Assembly: GCA_034231615.1 (NCBI GenBank)
Contig: CM067316.1
Coordinates: 63,635,353 to 63,699,352 of the forward strand
Direction of reading: 5' to 3'
Source of the DNA: Meghimatium bilineatum
Taxonomy: Eukaryota > Mollusca > Gastropoda > Stylommatophora > Philomycidae
Length of the DNA: 64,000 nucleotides
Numbering within the stretch: position 1 is the first letter of the stretch; each line of letters starts with the position of its first letter. Of this stretch, positions 56,701 through 61,108 are shown piece after piece. The translations under genes were made by a program, and so were the position numbers. Below the pieces are notes generated by a model. That model did not search any database, was not told the DNA's origin, and worked only from the letters and a program-made list of their open reading frames with translations.

Positions 56701-58047
56701 TTGGAAGCACTCTCTCTCAGGATGTCAACATTGATGTGGAAATTAACAATAGACTGGCAAAAGCTAGTGCTGTATTTGGCAGATTACGGAACAATGTATG
56801 GAACAGAAGAGGTATAAGAACAACCACCAAACTTCAAGTATATCATGCTGCTGTTATACCAACCCTACTATACGCTTGTGAAAGGTGGACAGTGTATGCT
56901 AGACATGCAAGAAAATTAAATCATTTCCATCTTTCCTGCCTACGTAAATTACTAAACATCCATTGGTGGGACAAAGTACCAGACTATGAGGTCTTGGAAA
57001 AATCAACCTCAATAAGTATCCACACAATACTTATGAAGGCGCAAGCACGCTGGGCAGGCCATCTTGTGCGTATGGAGAACTTGTGTTTGCCAAAACAAAT
57101 ATATTATGGAGCACTCAAGACAGGATTTCGAAAAGCTGGTGGACAGAAAAAGTTCTTCAAAGACATGCTCAAGTCATCACTGAAACATCTTAACATTGAC
57201 GTAGGTGCTTGGGAGAGCCTCACTCAGGATAGAAAAGCATGGCGTTACAGCATTAGAACGGGAGCACTAGCGGCGGAAGAATTCAGACAAGAAACTGCAA
57301 GACAGAAGCAGGTACGTAGAAAAGAAAATACAATTCAACCTCACACAGATACCTTCTATTGTTGTCAATTCTGTAAAAGAACATTTTGTATGTGCATTGG
57401 ATTTGTTAGTCATTTAAAAACGCACTATTAACTTTATTATTTTTATTACTTATTGTTATTATTATTATGGTTGAGTTTTTGGTCATCGTCGATTACGATG
57501 GACGGCCGAACATCATCATCATCATATCCTAGTCCATCTTTCATCTGTTGTCTCATTATCTGGCATACATGTTAAAGTTATAATGTCCAGAATGAGGATC
57601 CAAAGTGCTTCAAATTTCTGGAGCCATTATACCCTAAGAGATTTCTCGAAGCAGAGATCTGAGGACCTACGGACAAGTCTGGTGTTCGAGGAGGATAATC
57701 AATAAACTAATACCTAATACATTATCATAAGTGCTATCACTGAGCTTATATACCCTTAGATGGCTGATGGACCGGAGTGCTAAGCATGCATGGGAATGTT
57801 CCATTGCTGTGGTGCTAGTTCCTGATCAAGAATCATATGTCATGGCTTGCAGTACTGCACAACTTCCTGATTACTCATATTTCAGCCACAAGACTATCAT
57901 CATGTATGTTGTTATTAAATCAAATGCTTACAAGATTTAATGATCTTTTCATTTTCTTCCCAGGAATTCATCCTTGCAAATGGTGAACCCCAGCGAATTT
58001 CAGGACAGCAGGAACACTTTGAGAACATGCTGAATTATTATATTTAA
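29667..58047 (+). CDS. xylA: Xylose isomerase, class II/plant-like (15 coding exons)
   Basis: Interconverts D-xylose and D-xylulose (also glucose and fructose) with two divalent metals in a TIM barrel. Fifteen exons (29667-29754, 30564-30640, 31566-31638, 34061-34202, 36125-36262, 37547-37656, 42579-42674, 44895-44978, 47793-47848, 49234-49304, 49794-49899, 52529-52631, 55035-55114, 55984-56058, 57964-58047) join in frame into 460 residues. Catalytic H125 and D128 (FHDRD), metal ligands E256, E292, H295, D320, D331, D333 and D363, and K258 are all present. Each sits at a constant +24 offset from the E. coli XylA numbering as I recall it, which argues that no exon is missing. The DSNTGSP loop resembles the plant DANTGDP form. 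No hydrophobic N-terminal segment is seen, so it is probably cytosolic. Repeat-filled introns stretch the gene to 28 kb. The symbol is borrowed from the bacterial gene. Confidence 0.95.
29788..30290. repeat. Minisatellite, 51-bp unit, about 10 copies
   Basis: Unit contains GCTAACACAGTGACAAGATG, TAAGAATGGGCTTATAAAGT and CACATAAACAC. 51 is a multiple of three, so both strands stay open across much of the array; these frames are not genes. Xylose isomerase intron 1. Confidence 0.95.
30564..30640 (+). CDS. xylA: Xylose isomerase coding exon 2
   Basis: Acceptor ACCAG, donor CAA|GTATGT. Encodes [19 protein letters not shown], the typical N-terminal strand of class II xylose isomerases. Confidence 0.9.
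30935..31305. repeat. Minisatellite, 23-bp unit, about 16 copies
   Basis: Unit is CTTATGTCTGGACAAGAAAA plus CCC, with TCTGG/TCAGG variants. It gives a repetitive open frame that is not a protein. Xylose isomerase intron 2. Confidence 0.95.
31566..31638 (+). CDS. xylA: Xylose isomerase coding exon 3
   Basis: Acceptor TTTCAG, donor ACTG|GTATTC. Encodes [18 protein letters not shown], the family motif with Trp-His. A minisatellite starts about 45 bases after the donor. Confidence 0.92.
31680..32085. repeat. Minisatellite, 38-bp unit, about 11 copies
   Basis: Unit contains GCAGCTAGTCACAGCCAGAG and AAAAGCTGCAATGTTAAA, with TTAAA/TTATG alternation. Xylose isomerase intron 3. Confidence 0.95.
32086..34060. 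other. Intron 3 remainder, largely unrecognised
   Basis: Holds a fragment of SINE family A (about 32508-32570, with CAGTGTTGCTATTCTTTG and GGCCCGGCAACACATG), a small MITE-like piece near 32685-32725, and a short ATGTTCTATGAAATATG triplication near 32965-33030. No coding signal. Confidence 0.55.
34061..34202 (+). CDS. xylA: Xylose isomerase coding exon 4
   Basis: Acceptor TTTTTACAG, donor CG|GTAATT. Encodes GADPFG and ends in TFHDR, with catalytic H125. Confidence 0.95.
34230..34445. repeat. Degenerate tandem repeat, about 30-bp unit
   Basis: About six loose copies of AATCCCATTGTGTCTCTTAT with CTTATCTCTTGT, immediately after the exon 4 donor. Confidence 0.8.
34447..34542 (-). mobile_element. 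SINE family A, tail fragment
   Basis: CTTCTTCTTTTGTGTTTGTT, AATTAACAGGATGTAGTCGG and AACAGAATGTGTTGTG. Confidence 0.65.
34561..34731. mobile_element. pogo-like MITE copy
   Basis: Starts CGTGGAATCCCTCTATAGCG and ends ATAGGATTTGACTG before TA. Its body matches the copies at 48651-48837 and 55142-55307. Confidence 0.6.
34757..35018 (-). mobile_element. SINE family A copy
   Basis: CTCAAACTCCTGTAGGTCAG, GAATGTGTTGTGTCATGGTT, GAATGGGACAGCCAACTCCA and CTTAGTCGCCTCTTACGACA. Confidence 0.78.
35212..35490. repeat. Minisatellite, 14-bp unit, about 20 copies
   Basis: Unit AGCAAGTAATAACC with AGTAGTAACC and AATCAGC variants. Xylose isomerase intron 4. Confidence 0.95.
35518..35783 (-). mobile_element. 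SINE family A copy
   Basis: CACACTCCTACAGGTTAGAA, CATTATGTCATGGTTAACAG, GAAATGGGACAGCTAATCCC and CTTACGACATGCCTAGAAGT. Confidence 0.75.
35785..35985 (+). mobile_element. RTE-like LINE 3' end relic
   Basis: ACACCTTGTTGAAGACCTTA, GACATGGACAGGTTACAGTC, TAGCAGAGTGCACGACCAAA and TTGGAGGTCTGTTGCAGTCA; translates in part to [20 protein letters not shown]. Confidence 0.72.
36125..36262 (+). CDS. xylA: Xylose isomerase coding exon 5
   Basis: Acceptor AATTAG, donor CCAAG|GTAGAA. Supplies catalytic D128 and encodes [14 protein letters not shown]. Confidence 0.94.
36365..36680 (-). mobile_element. RNase H LINE relic with internal 49-bp repeat
   Basis: Follows the same order as the minus-strand element at 11690-12492: GTCAGTCATTGGATCATGAT, GATCTCCACTTGAGTGTATC, GTTTCAGTTCTTTGTTGGTT, CAACACCACATTTCAAGCCC, GACATGGAAAAGGAATTATT. 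Part of it (36410-36545) is tandemly repeated about three times with a 49-bp unit. Confidence 0.75.
37085..37500 (+). mobile_element. RTE-like LINE ORF2 C-terminal relic
   Basis: The + strand reads [24 protein letters not shown] sequence, then [18 protein letters not shown], with a frame break, and later [20 protein letters not shown]. Ends about 45 bases before exon 6. Closest paralogue at 12690-13080. Confidence 0.78.
37547..37656 (+). CDS. xylA: Xylose isomerase coding exon 6
   Basis: Acceptor TTTGTAG, donor TTTG|GTATGT. Encodes [20 protein letters not shown] and LGAENF, highly characteristic of the family. The 89-bp array begins about 100 bases downstream. Confidence 0.95.
37757..41592. 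repeat. Satellite array, 89-bp unit, about 43 copies
   Basis: Unit contains TGTCCATCTATGTGTCATAT, CCTTTACAGAACATTGTTTT, CACTGTAAGCCTCTAATGTG and CAAACTGTCCAGCCTCTTCC. Copies differ at few sites (CTGTCC/CTTTCC, GTTTCAT/GTGTCAT, CATGTG/CATATG). The variant order at about 39450-40160 recurs at about 40250-40880, a 9-unit (801-bp) higher-order repeat. One unit near 40950 has a 10-base deletion. The array runs directly into the LINE relic at 41500-41700. Fills most of xylose isomerase intron 6. Confidence 0.97.
41500..41700 (-). mobile_element. RTE-like LINE ORF2 tail at the array edge
   Basis: The minus strand encodes [23 protein letters not shown] sequence and the segment shared with 53100-53345 (CTTGGTCTGCCTCTTGTT, CCTGGAAC.TTTCC, ATGATTAAT). 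Unlike the array, it keeps CCACCCT between CACTG and GTAAGCC. Confidence 0.75.
41985..42515 (+). mobile_element. RTE-like LINE ORF2 C-terminal relic
   Basis: Fragments in order: [43 protein letters not shown], then an open stretch [40 protein letters not shown] and [13 protein letters not shown]. Ends about 60 bases before exon 7. Confidence 0.82.
42579..42674 (+). CDS. xylA: Xylose isomerase coding exon 7
   Basis: Acceptor TTTTCTAG, donor ATAG|GTCGGT. Encodes [15 protein letters not shown] and LDHMATF. Confidence 0.95.
42715..42930 (-). mobile_element. RTE-like LINE ORF2 tail
   Basis: The minus strand reads [20 protein letters not shown] then [12 protein letters not shown] and [20 protein letters not shown], ending at the stop like other ORF2 tails (DRE.WR.MIA....GT). 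Confidence 0.78.
43530..44300 (-). pseudogene. Relic of a recurrent uncharacterised invertebrate protein (HxxLDFFP...DEHGERFHQD type)
   Basis: In order on the minus strand: [60 protein letters not shown], a frame break, then [36 protein letters not shown], an in-frame stop, [20 protein letters not shown] and LADYCWMLH followed by a stop. I recognise this as a protein family found in many near-identical copies in arthropods and other invertebrates, without known function and probably transposon-linked. The stops and frameshift make this copy dead. It lies antisense in xylose isomerase intron 7 and shows no introns. Confidence 0.7.
44301..44894. other. No recognised feature (intron 7, 3' part)
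   Basis: AT-rich DNA without identifiable content. Confidence 0.5.
44895..44978 (+). CDS. xylA: Xylose isomerase coding exon 8
   Basis: Acceptor AAAACAG, donor TACG|GTATGA. Encodes [18 protein letters not shown], with metal ligand E256 and catalytic lysine K258. Confidence 0.95.
45290..45375 (+). mobile_element. Possible SINE head
   Basis: B-box-like CTGGTTCAATTCCCG at about 45347, with TGCTAGAATGGAC before it. A similar AGAATGGACTGGTTCAATTTCC lies at about 43555-43577, so the motif recurs. Weak A box. Confidence 0.4.
45480..46539. other. No recognised feature (intron 8)
   Basis: No protein similarity or repeat structure found. Confidence 0.5.
46540..47320 (+). mobile_element. Non-LTR retrotransposon RNase H domain and C-terminus, decayed
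   Basis: The + strand carries [20 protein letters not shown] (first catalytic Asp), [15 protein letters not shown] (Glu), [16 protein letters not shown] (Asp) and [20 protein letters not shown] (His, Asp), then [16 protein letters not shown] and a degraded end. Several frameshifts and stops. Same strand as xylose isomerase, in intron 8. Confidence 0.82.
47321..47698. other. No recognised feature (intron 8)
   Basis: AT-rich; contains two scattered ACATGATCAATATTG strings (about 47332 and 47454). Confidence 0.5.
47699..47765 (+). mobile_element. SINE family A, tail fragment
   Basis: ATTCTCCGGACTACATCCTG, TTAATCTGCAGGAATTTTAG and a GAAGAAGAAG tail, about 30 bases from the exon 9 acceptor. Confidence 0.72.
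47793..47848 (+). CDS. xylA: Xylose isomerase coding exon 9
   Basis: Acceptor ATTTTCAG, donor AAG|GTCAGT. Encodes [19 protein letters not shown] family A SINE fragment ends only about 30 bases upstream of the acceptor. Confidence 0.9.
47950..48260 (+). mobile_element. LINE C-terminal cysteine-rich relic
   Basis: The + strand reads [20 protein letters not shown] then [20 protein letters not shown]: a clear CPCG...H.L..C element, better preserved than those at 16620 and 24890. Ends with TTGCCACACAGGTGA, like the 3' end near 12600. Confidence 0.78.
48345..48508. repeat. Minisatellite, about 36/41-bp unit, 5 copies
   Basis: Unit contains AAAGCGGTAACCTTGCTATT and ATTATTCTTGTTG. Ends next to a C11 run at about 48513. 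Xylose isomerase intron 9. Confidence 0.92.
48651..48837. mobile_element. pogo-like MITE, 187 bp
   Basis: Ends CAGTGAAATCCTGTCATAGC and, inverted, CAGTGGAATCCCATTATAAC form an imperfect terminal inverted repeat. TA follows the right end but is not clear on the left. Body matches 34561-34731 and 55142-55307. Confidence 0.7.
48841..49233. other. No recognised feature (intron 9, 3' part)
   Basis: AT-rich, no assignable content. Confidence 0.5.
49234..49304 (+). CDS. xylA: Xylose isomerase coding exon 10
   Basis: Acceptor TGATAG, donor GC|GTAAGT. Encodes [18 protein letters not shown], with metal ligands E292 and H295. Confidence 0.95.
49305..49793. other. Xylose isomerase intron 10, little content
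   Basis: A degenerate copy of the CTGATGA-stem-GAAAC motif lies at 49498-49525 (CAGACGAAGATATTATGGTT then GAAATGTC). Otherwise featureless. Confidence 0.5.
49794..49899 (+). CDS. xylA: Xylose isomerase coding exon 11
   Basis: Acceptor ATTCCAG, donor CAG|GTATCC. Encodes [20 protein letters not shown], with metal ligands D320, D331 and D333. Confidence 0.95.
50140..50335 (-). mobile_element. SINE family A copy, tail missing
   Basis: CTGATACATCCAACTTCAGG, CATTAGTCACCTCTTATGAC, AGTGATGCTATTCTGTGCTT and CCCTTTCGGGCCCCAACAAT. Confidence 0.75.
50356..50516 (-). mobile_element. SINE family B copy, 161 bp, with 10-bp target duplication
   Basis: Complete copy flanked by TGACTTGTTC at 50346-50355 and 50517-50526. 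Contains the TCTTGCTGGA arm, GTAGCAAGACCATTGTCCTA and GCCGTTTTATTTGCGCCAAT. Confidence 0.86.
50681..50943 (-). mobile_element. SINE family A copy
   Basis: CTCAAACTCCTGCAGACTAG, GCCTGACACATCCAACTTCA, GGCTTCTGGGTCACTTTGAC and GGCAGCACACAGATG. Confidence 0.78.
51108..51475. repeat. AT-rich minisatellite, about 21-25-bp unit
   Basis: Unit AAAACTCTAATAATATATAT with variable TA length, about 17 copies. Xylose isomerase intron 11. Confidence 0.93.
51476..51960 (-). mobile_element. RTE-like LINE tail relics, inverted junction
   Basis: 51476-51538 reads on the + strand [19 protein letters not shown] and stops abruptly. From 51960 back to 51540 the minus strand reads [40 protein letters not shown], then [20 protein letters not shown] and GMFALFPEW. 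Two fragments of similar tails therefore meet head to head at about 51539. Confidence 0.72.
51965..52430 (+). mobile_element. RTE-like LINE ORF2 tail, same family as the minus-strand copy beside it
   Basis: [16 protein letters not shown], then the tail with [20 protein letters not shown] and [15 protein letters not shown]. These match the neighbouring minus copy ([18 protein letters not shown]). Together they form an inverted pair in intron 11, ending about 100 bases before exon 12. Confidence 0.75.
52529..52631 (+). CDS. xylA: Xylose isomerase coding exon 12
   Basis: Acceptor TTGATAG, donor ATTG|GTAAGT. Encodes [20 protein letters not shown], with metal ligand D363. Confidence 0.95.
52697..53045. 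repeat. Minisatellite, 30-bp unit, about 11 copies
   Basis: Unit CATTGTACTGACTGTATTAT plus CTCCACCTCA. A 30-base period keeps one frame open; not a gene. Xylose isomerase intron 12. Confidence 0.95.
53100..53345 (-). mobile_element. RTE-like LINE ORF2 tail, source-type sequence for the 89-bp array
   Basis: The minus strand reads [15 protein letters not shown] sequence, [40 protein letters not shown] and [30 protein letters not shown] and CCATCCTCTTCTAGTGTCAT correspond to the core of the 89-bp unit. Confidence 0.78.
53400..53929. other. Intron 12 segment with a partial duplication
   Basis: A roughly 75-bp segment (AGTTACAAGTGATTAGCTCT, GGTGGCGTCTCCAG) is repeated once imperfectly at 53495-53625. 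Otherwise unrecognised. Confidence 0.55.
53930..54080 (-). mobile_element. LINE tail fragment
   Basis: CATAACCCGCCAGGGTCCTT, GGGGTGCCACATTAGAGACA; same order as 51540-51620 (CATAACCTTTCAGGGTCGTA, GGGTGCCACTCTGGAAATAA). Confidence 0.6.
54185..54440 (+). mobile_element. Decayed LINE ORF2 fragment
   Basis: The + strand reads [19 protein letters not shown] then [17 protein letters not shown], resembling the CN...LEDR...FE....R.I region of RTE-like tails. No further domain seen. Confidence 0.5.
54441..54885. other. No recognised feature (intron 12)
   Basis: AT-rich; one short SINE-like string ACTAGATTTCTAAG near 54782. Confidence 0.5.
54888..54958 (+). mobile_element. tRNA-like sequence (SINE head or tRNA pseudogene)
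   Basis: TAGCCGAGAGGTAAGAGTG as A-box region and GGGTTCGACTCATGG as B box, about 40 bases apart. The ends do not pair into an acceptor stem, so a working tRNA is unlikely. About 75 bases before exon 13. Confidence 0.55.
55035..55114 (+). CDS. xylA: Xylose isomerase coding exon 13
   Basis: Acceptor ATTACAG, donor CAG|GTAAAC. Encodes [19 protein letters not shown]. Confidence 0.94.
55142..55307. mobile_element. pogo-like MITE, 166 bp, TA target duplication
   Basis: Left end CAATGAGATCCCTATATAGC, right end ATAACAATTCCACTG, flanked by TA on both sides (55140-55141, 55308-55309). Too short for a transposase. Its right end continues into the 64-bp array. Confidence 0.72.
55257..55577. repeat. Minisatellite, 64-bp unit, about 5 copies, seeded by a MITE end
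   Basis: Unit contains CCGGTACATATTCATCGGCC, AGCACCAAGTTGTTATAACA, GAATTCCACTGTATTACAAA. The first unit is the right end of the adjacent MITE plus flanking DNA. Confidence 0.93.
55735..55978. repeat. Degenerate AT-rich tandem repeat
   Basis: About seven loose copies of ACTTGATGAACTTGTCATAT with TCTAACATAMAATT, running up to the exon 14 acceptor. Confidence 0.8.
55984..56058 (+). CDS. xylA: Xylose isomerase coding exon 14
   Basis: Acceptor AATACAG, donor GAG|GTAGAC. Encodes [17 protein letters not shown], matching the RYxxxxSxxGxxIEEG motif of the family. Confidence 0.93.
56289..56446 (-). mobile_element. SINE family B copy, 158 bp, with 11-bp target duplication
   Basis: Complete copy flanked by AATTTGCAATC at 56278-56288 and 56447-56457. 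Contains the perfect palindrome AGTAGGACC.GGTCCTACT-type centre (GCAGGACCATGGTCCTACTA) and the GCCATTTTATTTGCCTCAAT end. Confidence 0.88.
56677..57523 (+). mobile_element. Recent 5'-truncated LINE with 10-bp target duplication
   Basis: An uninterrupted ORF2 tail runs to the stop at 57431: [94 protein letters not shown] and a C-terminal C2H2 finger ([21 protein letters not shown]). The 3' UTR ends in (CAT)n. ATATCCTAGT flanks it at 56667-56676 and 57524-57533. The intact frame over about 740 bases suggests recent insertion. Same strand as xylose isomerase, in intron 14. Confidence 0.93.
57534..57963. other. No recognised feature (intron 14, 3' part)
   Basis: No repeat or coding signal before exon 15. 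Confidence 0.5.
57964..58047 (+). CDS. xylA: Xylose isomerase coding exon 15 and stop
   Basis: Acceptor TTCCCAG. Encodes [18 protein letters not shown] and TAA at 58045-58047. No canonical AATAAA was found close downstream; ATTAAA at 58206-58211 is a weak candidate. Confidence 0.92.
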   Translation, partial: EFILANGEPQRISGQQEHFENMLNYYI

Positions 58048-58234
58048 TCAATTCAAGAAACAAATATTAACTAAACACAGTCTCTGTATTACATAAACAT
58101 ACCGTAACATTGTGAATATTTATGTATCTTTTTTTTCTTTGCTTTTGACATGTTTGGTCGCTTGATATGCAGCAATATTATGATCTCTCAGAATATCGGT
58201 AACTCATTAAATTCACCTTCTTCTTGGTCAATAT

Positions 58235-58888
58235 GTTGCAAATCTAATATGGAAAAGCGATATCAGTGTTGGAATGAAGATCAGAATTTAATATGGAAAA
58301 GTGACATCAGTGTTGGAAGAAGATCAGAATTTAATATGGAAAAGTGACATCAGTGTTGGAAGATCAGAATTTAATATGGAAAAGTGACATCAGTGTTGGA
58401 ATGAAGATCAGAATTTAATATGGAAAAGTGACATCAGTGTTGGAAGATCAGAATTTAATATGGAAAAGTGACATCAGTGTTGGAAGAAGATCAGAATTTA
58501 ATATGGAAAAGTGACATCAGTGTTGGAAGAAGATCAGAATTTAATATGGAAAAGTGACATCAGTGTTGGAATGAAGATCAGAATTTAATATGGAAAAGTG
58601 ACATCAGTGTTGGAAGATCAGAATTTAATATGGAAAAGTGACATCAGTGTTGGAAGAAGATCCGAATTTAATATGGAAAAGTGACATCAGTGTTGGAAGA
58701 AGATCAGAATTTAATATGGAAAAGTGACATCAGTGTTGGAAGAAGATCAGAATTTAATATGGAAAAGTGACATCAGTGTTGGAAGAAGATCAGAATTTAA
58801 TATGGAAAAGTGACATCAGTGTTGGAATGAAGATCAGAATTTAATATGGAAAAGTGACATCAGTGTTGGAATGAAGATCAAAATTGAT
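58235..58888. repeat. Minisatellite, about 43-bp unit (38/43/46 variants), about 15 copies
   Basis: Unit contains ATCAGAATTTAATATGGAAA and AGTGACATCAGTGTTGGAAG, with AAG or ATGAAG length variants. About 190 bases after the xylose isomerase stop, so possibly in its 3' UTR. Confidence 0.95.
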
Positions 58889-59330
58889 AACTAACTACTG
58901 CTATCTATTATGATGTATGATTGTTAGAGTTGGACAGTCACTGCAGACACAGAGAGATGGCTACAAGCCTTCGAATACAAGAGTGTTATCGATGAATTTT
59001 GCACATTTCATATACAAAACATTAAAACAAATGTGCACATAAGAAAATAGGAGAATCTAACAGTTTCACAAGAATTACCACTTTCATTAAAATGGTGAAA
59101 ACTTGCAAGGTTTGGATATGTATGCATATATAATTCCCTGTCAAAAACAATATTGTAAGGGAACAGTTGAAGGTAGAAGAAGCAGAGGAAACAAAAGAAA
59201 ATTATGGGCAGACAACATCATAGACTATACAAGTCAAGATTTTCCCACACTCATCATTGCTGAGGATAGAAATTGCTGGAAGACTCTGTGTGTTTGTGCA
59301 CCACTATGACACTGATGGGTTATTGATGGA
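58885..59330 (+). mobile_element. RTE-like LINE ORF2 tail relic
   Basis: SWTVTADTERWLQAFEYKSV, then after breaks GTVEGRRSRGNKRKLWADNI and LIIAEDRNCWKTL, the standard tail order. Confidence 0.75.
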
Positions 59331-59474
59331 AGAAAATATTTGAATTCTCATTCTAAAACTGAATGACACTCTGTGTCCATATAGCTTCAGCAGAAAATTG
59401 AATTTGTACATCAATAGGTAATAAAATAATATTTGATGCATTTCTTGTGTGGTTCATTACTTTTCAATTATTAT

Positions 59475-59665
59475 TGTGCTATAGTTTAGTTATGATATCT
59501 ACGCCTTTCAGCCTAACATATCCAATTTCAGCATGGCTTCTGGATCACTTTGACTATGGGATAGCCTTCTCCAGCACCAAAACCTCATTAGGCGCCTCAT
59601 ACAACATGCATCACAGGCCACAGTGTTACTATTCATAGCTTAACTTTCAGGGCACCTCAACAAAC
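59475..59665 (-). mobile_element. SINE family A copy, tail missing
   Basis: TTAGTTATGATATCTACGCC, CAGCATGGCTTCTGGATCAC and CCTCATTAGGCGCCTCATAC. Confidence 0.7.
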
Positions 59666-59682
59666 TAGCATTTCTTCTCTGT

Positions 59683-60595
59683 ATATGCTTACACTAGCAC
59701 TGGATACTGTAGTGAATCCATTCTTACACTAACACTGGATACTGTAGTGAATCCATTCTTACACTAACACTGGATACTGTAGTGAATCCATTCTTACACT
59801 AGCACTGGATACTGTAGTGAATCCGTTCTTACACTAACACTGGATACTGTAGTGAATCCATTCTTACACTAACACTGGATACTGTAGTGAATCCATTCTT
59901 ACACTAACACTGGATACTGTAGTGAATCCGTTCTTACACGAACACTGGATACTGTAGTGAATCCGTTCTTACACTAACACTGGATACTGTAGTGAATCCA
60001 TTCTTACACTAACACTGGATACTGTAGTGAATCCGTTTTTACACGAACACTGGATACATAAGTGAATCCGTTCTTACACTAACACTGGATACTGTAGTGA
60101 ATCCATTCTTACACTAACACTGGATAATGTAGTGAATCCATTCTTACACCAACACTGGATACTGTGGTGAATCCATTCTTACACTAACACTGGATACTGT
60201 AGTGAATCCATTCTTACACTAACACTGGATACTGTAGTGAATCCATTCTTACACTAACACTGGATACTGTAGTGAATCCGTTCTTACACGAACACTGGAT
60301 ACTGTAGTGAATCCGTTCTTACACTAACACTGGATACTGTAGTGAATCCATTCTTACACTAACACTGGATAATGTAGTGAATCCATTCTTACACCAACAC
60401 TGGATACTGTGGTGAATCCATTCTTACACTAACACTGGATACTGTAGTGAATCCATTCTTACACTAACACTGGATACTGTAGTGAATCCATTCTTACACT
60501 AACACTGGATACTGTAGTGAATCCATTCTTACACTAACACTGGATACTGTAGTGAATCCGTTTTTACACTAACACTGGATACTGTGGTGAGTATG
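59683..60595. repeat. Minisatellite, 35-bp unit, about 26 copies
   Basis: Unit TTCTTACACTAACACTGGAT plus ACTGTAGTGAATCCA, with ATCCA/ATCCG and ACTAA/ACGAA variants. A block of variants near 59900-60170 recurs near 60260-60420, suggesting block duplication. Confidence 0.96.
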
Positions 60596-60774
60596 TTCGA
60601 TTATAATAAAGTATTTAATGTGTTCATTCTTTTGTTACTTGATAAAGATTCCTTTTGCTGTCAATGCTGCATGTTTCCCCTTAGGGAGGGGGTACTTGTA
60701 GTTGTGCATCCTATGCTTGCAACAAAATTACCATATTTTTCCTCTCTTCTGGACGGATTAGGGTAGACCGTGAA

Positions 60775-60847
60775 TTTATTCTATCACAGCATATTGTACT
60801 CTCCGATTAGAATGTCTATCACAGCATATTGTACTCTCTGATTAGAA
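60775..60847. repeat. Two copies of a 35-bp unit, interrupted by later insertions
   Basis: Unit CTATCACAGCATATTGTACT plus CTCYGATTAGAATGT. A third copy resumes after the hAT element (61071-61108) and a fourth after the LINE (about 62405-62455). Confidence 0.88.
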
Positions 60848-61070
60848 CAGTGTTTCCCAACATTGGGCCCACGCTGGATATTTTGATTGTTCAAGGGGGA
60901 GCAATTCGAACAAGTAGTAATTAGGATTCATTTATGGAATAATTCAATTTGTGAACATAGCTATATGTAGCAAAATAAGTATATGTTACATGGGGGGGGG
61001 GGGAGAAGGGGAATCAGATCTTTAGAAAGACTTAGGTGGGGCATGGTAGAAAAAAGGTTGGGAAACACTG
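60848..61070. mobile_element. hAT-type MITE, 223 bp, perfect 8-bp target duplication
   Basis: Terminal inverted repeats CAGTGTTTCCCAAC at both ends; GATTAGAA flanks it at 60840-60847 and 61071-61078. No transposase. Contains a G11 run at about 60992. Confidence 0.93.
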
Positions 61071-61108
61071 GATTAGAATGTCTACCACAGCATATTGTAT
61101 TCTCTGAT

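Noticed and set aside
29667..58047. Bacterial contamination as the source of the xylose isomerase
   Set aside because: The gene is interrupted by 14 GT-AG introns filled with the same repeats as the RCC1 introns.
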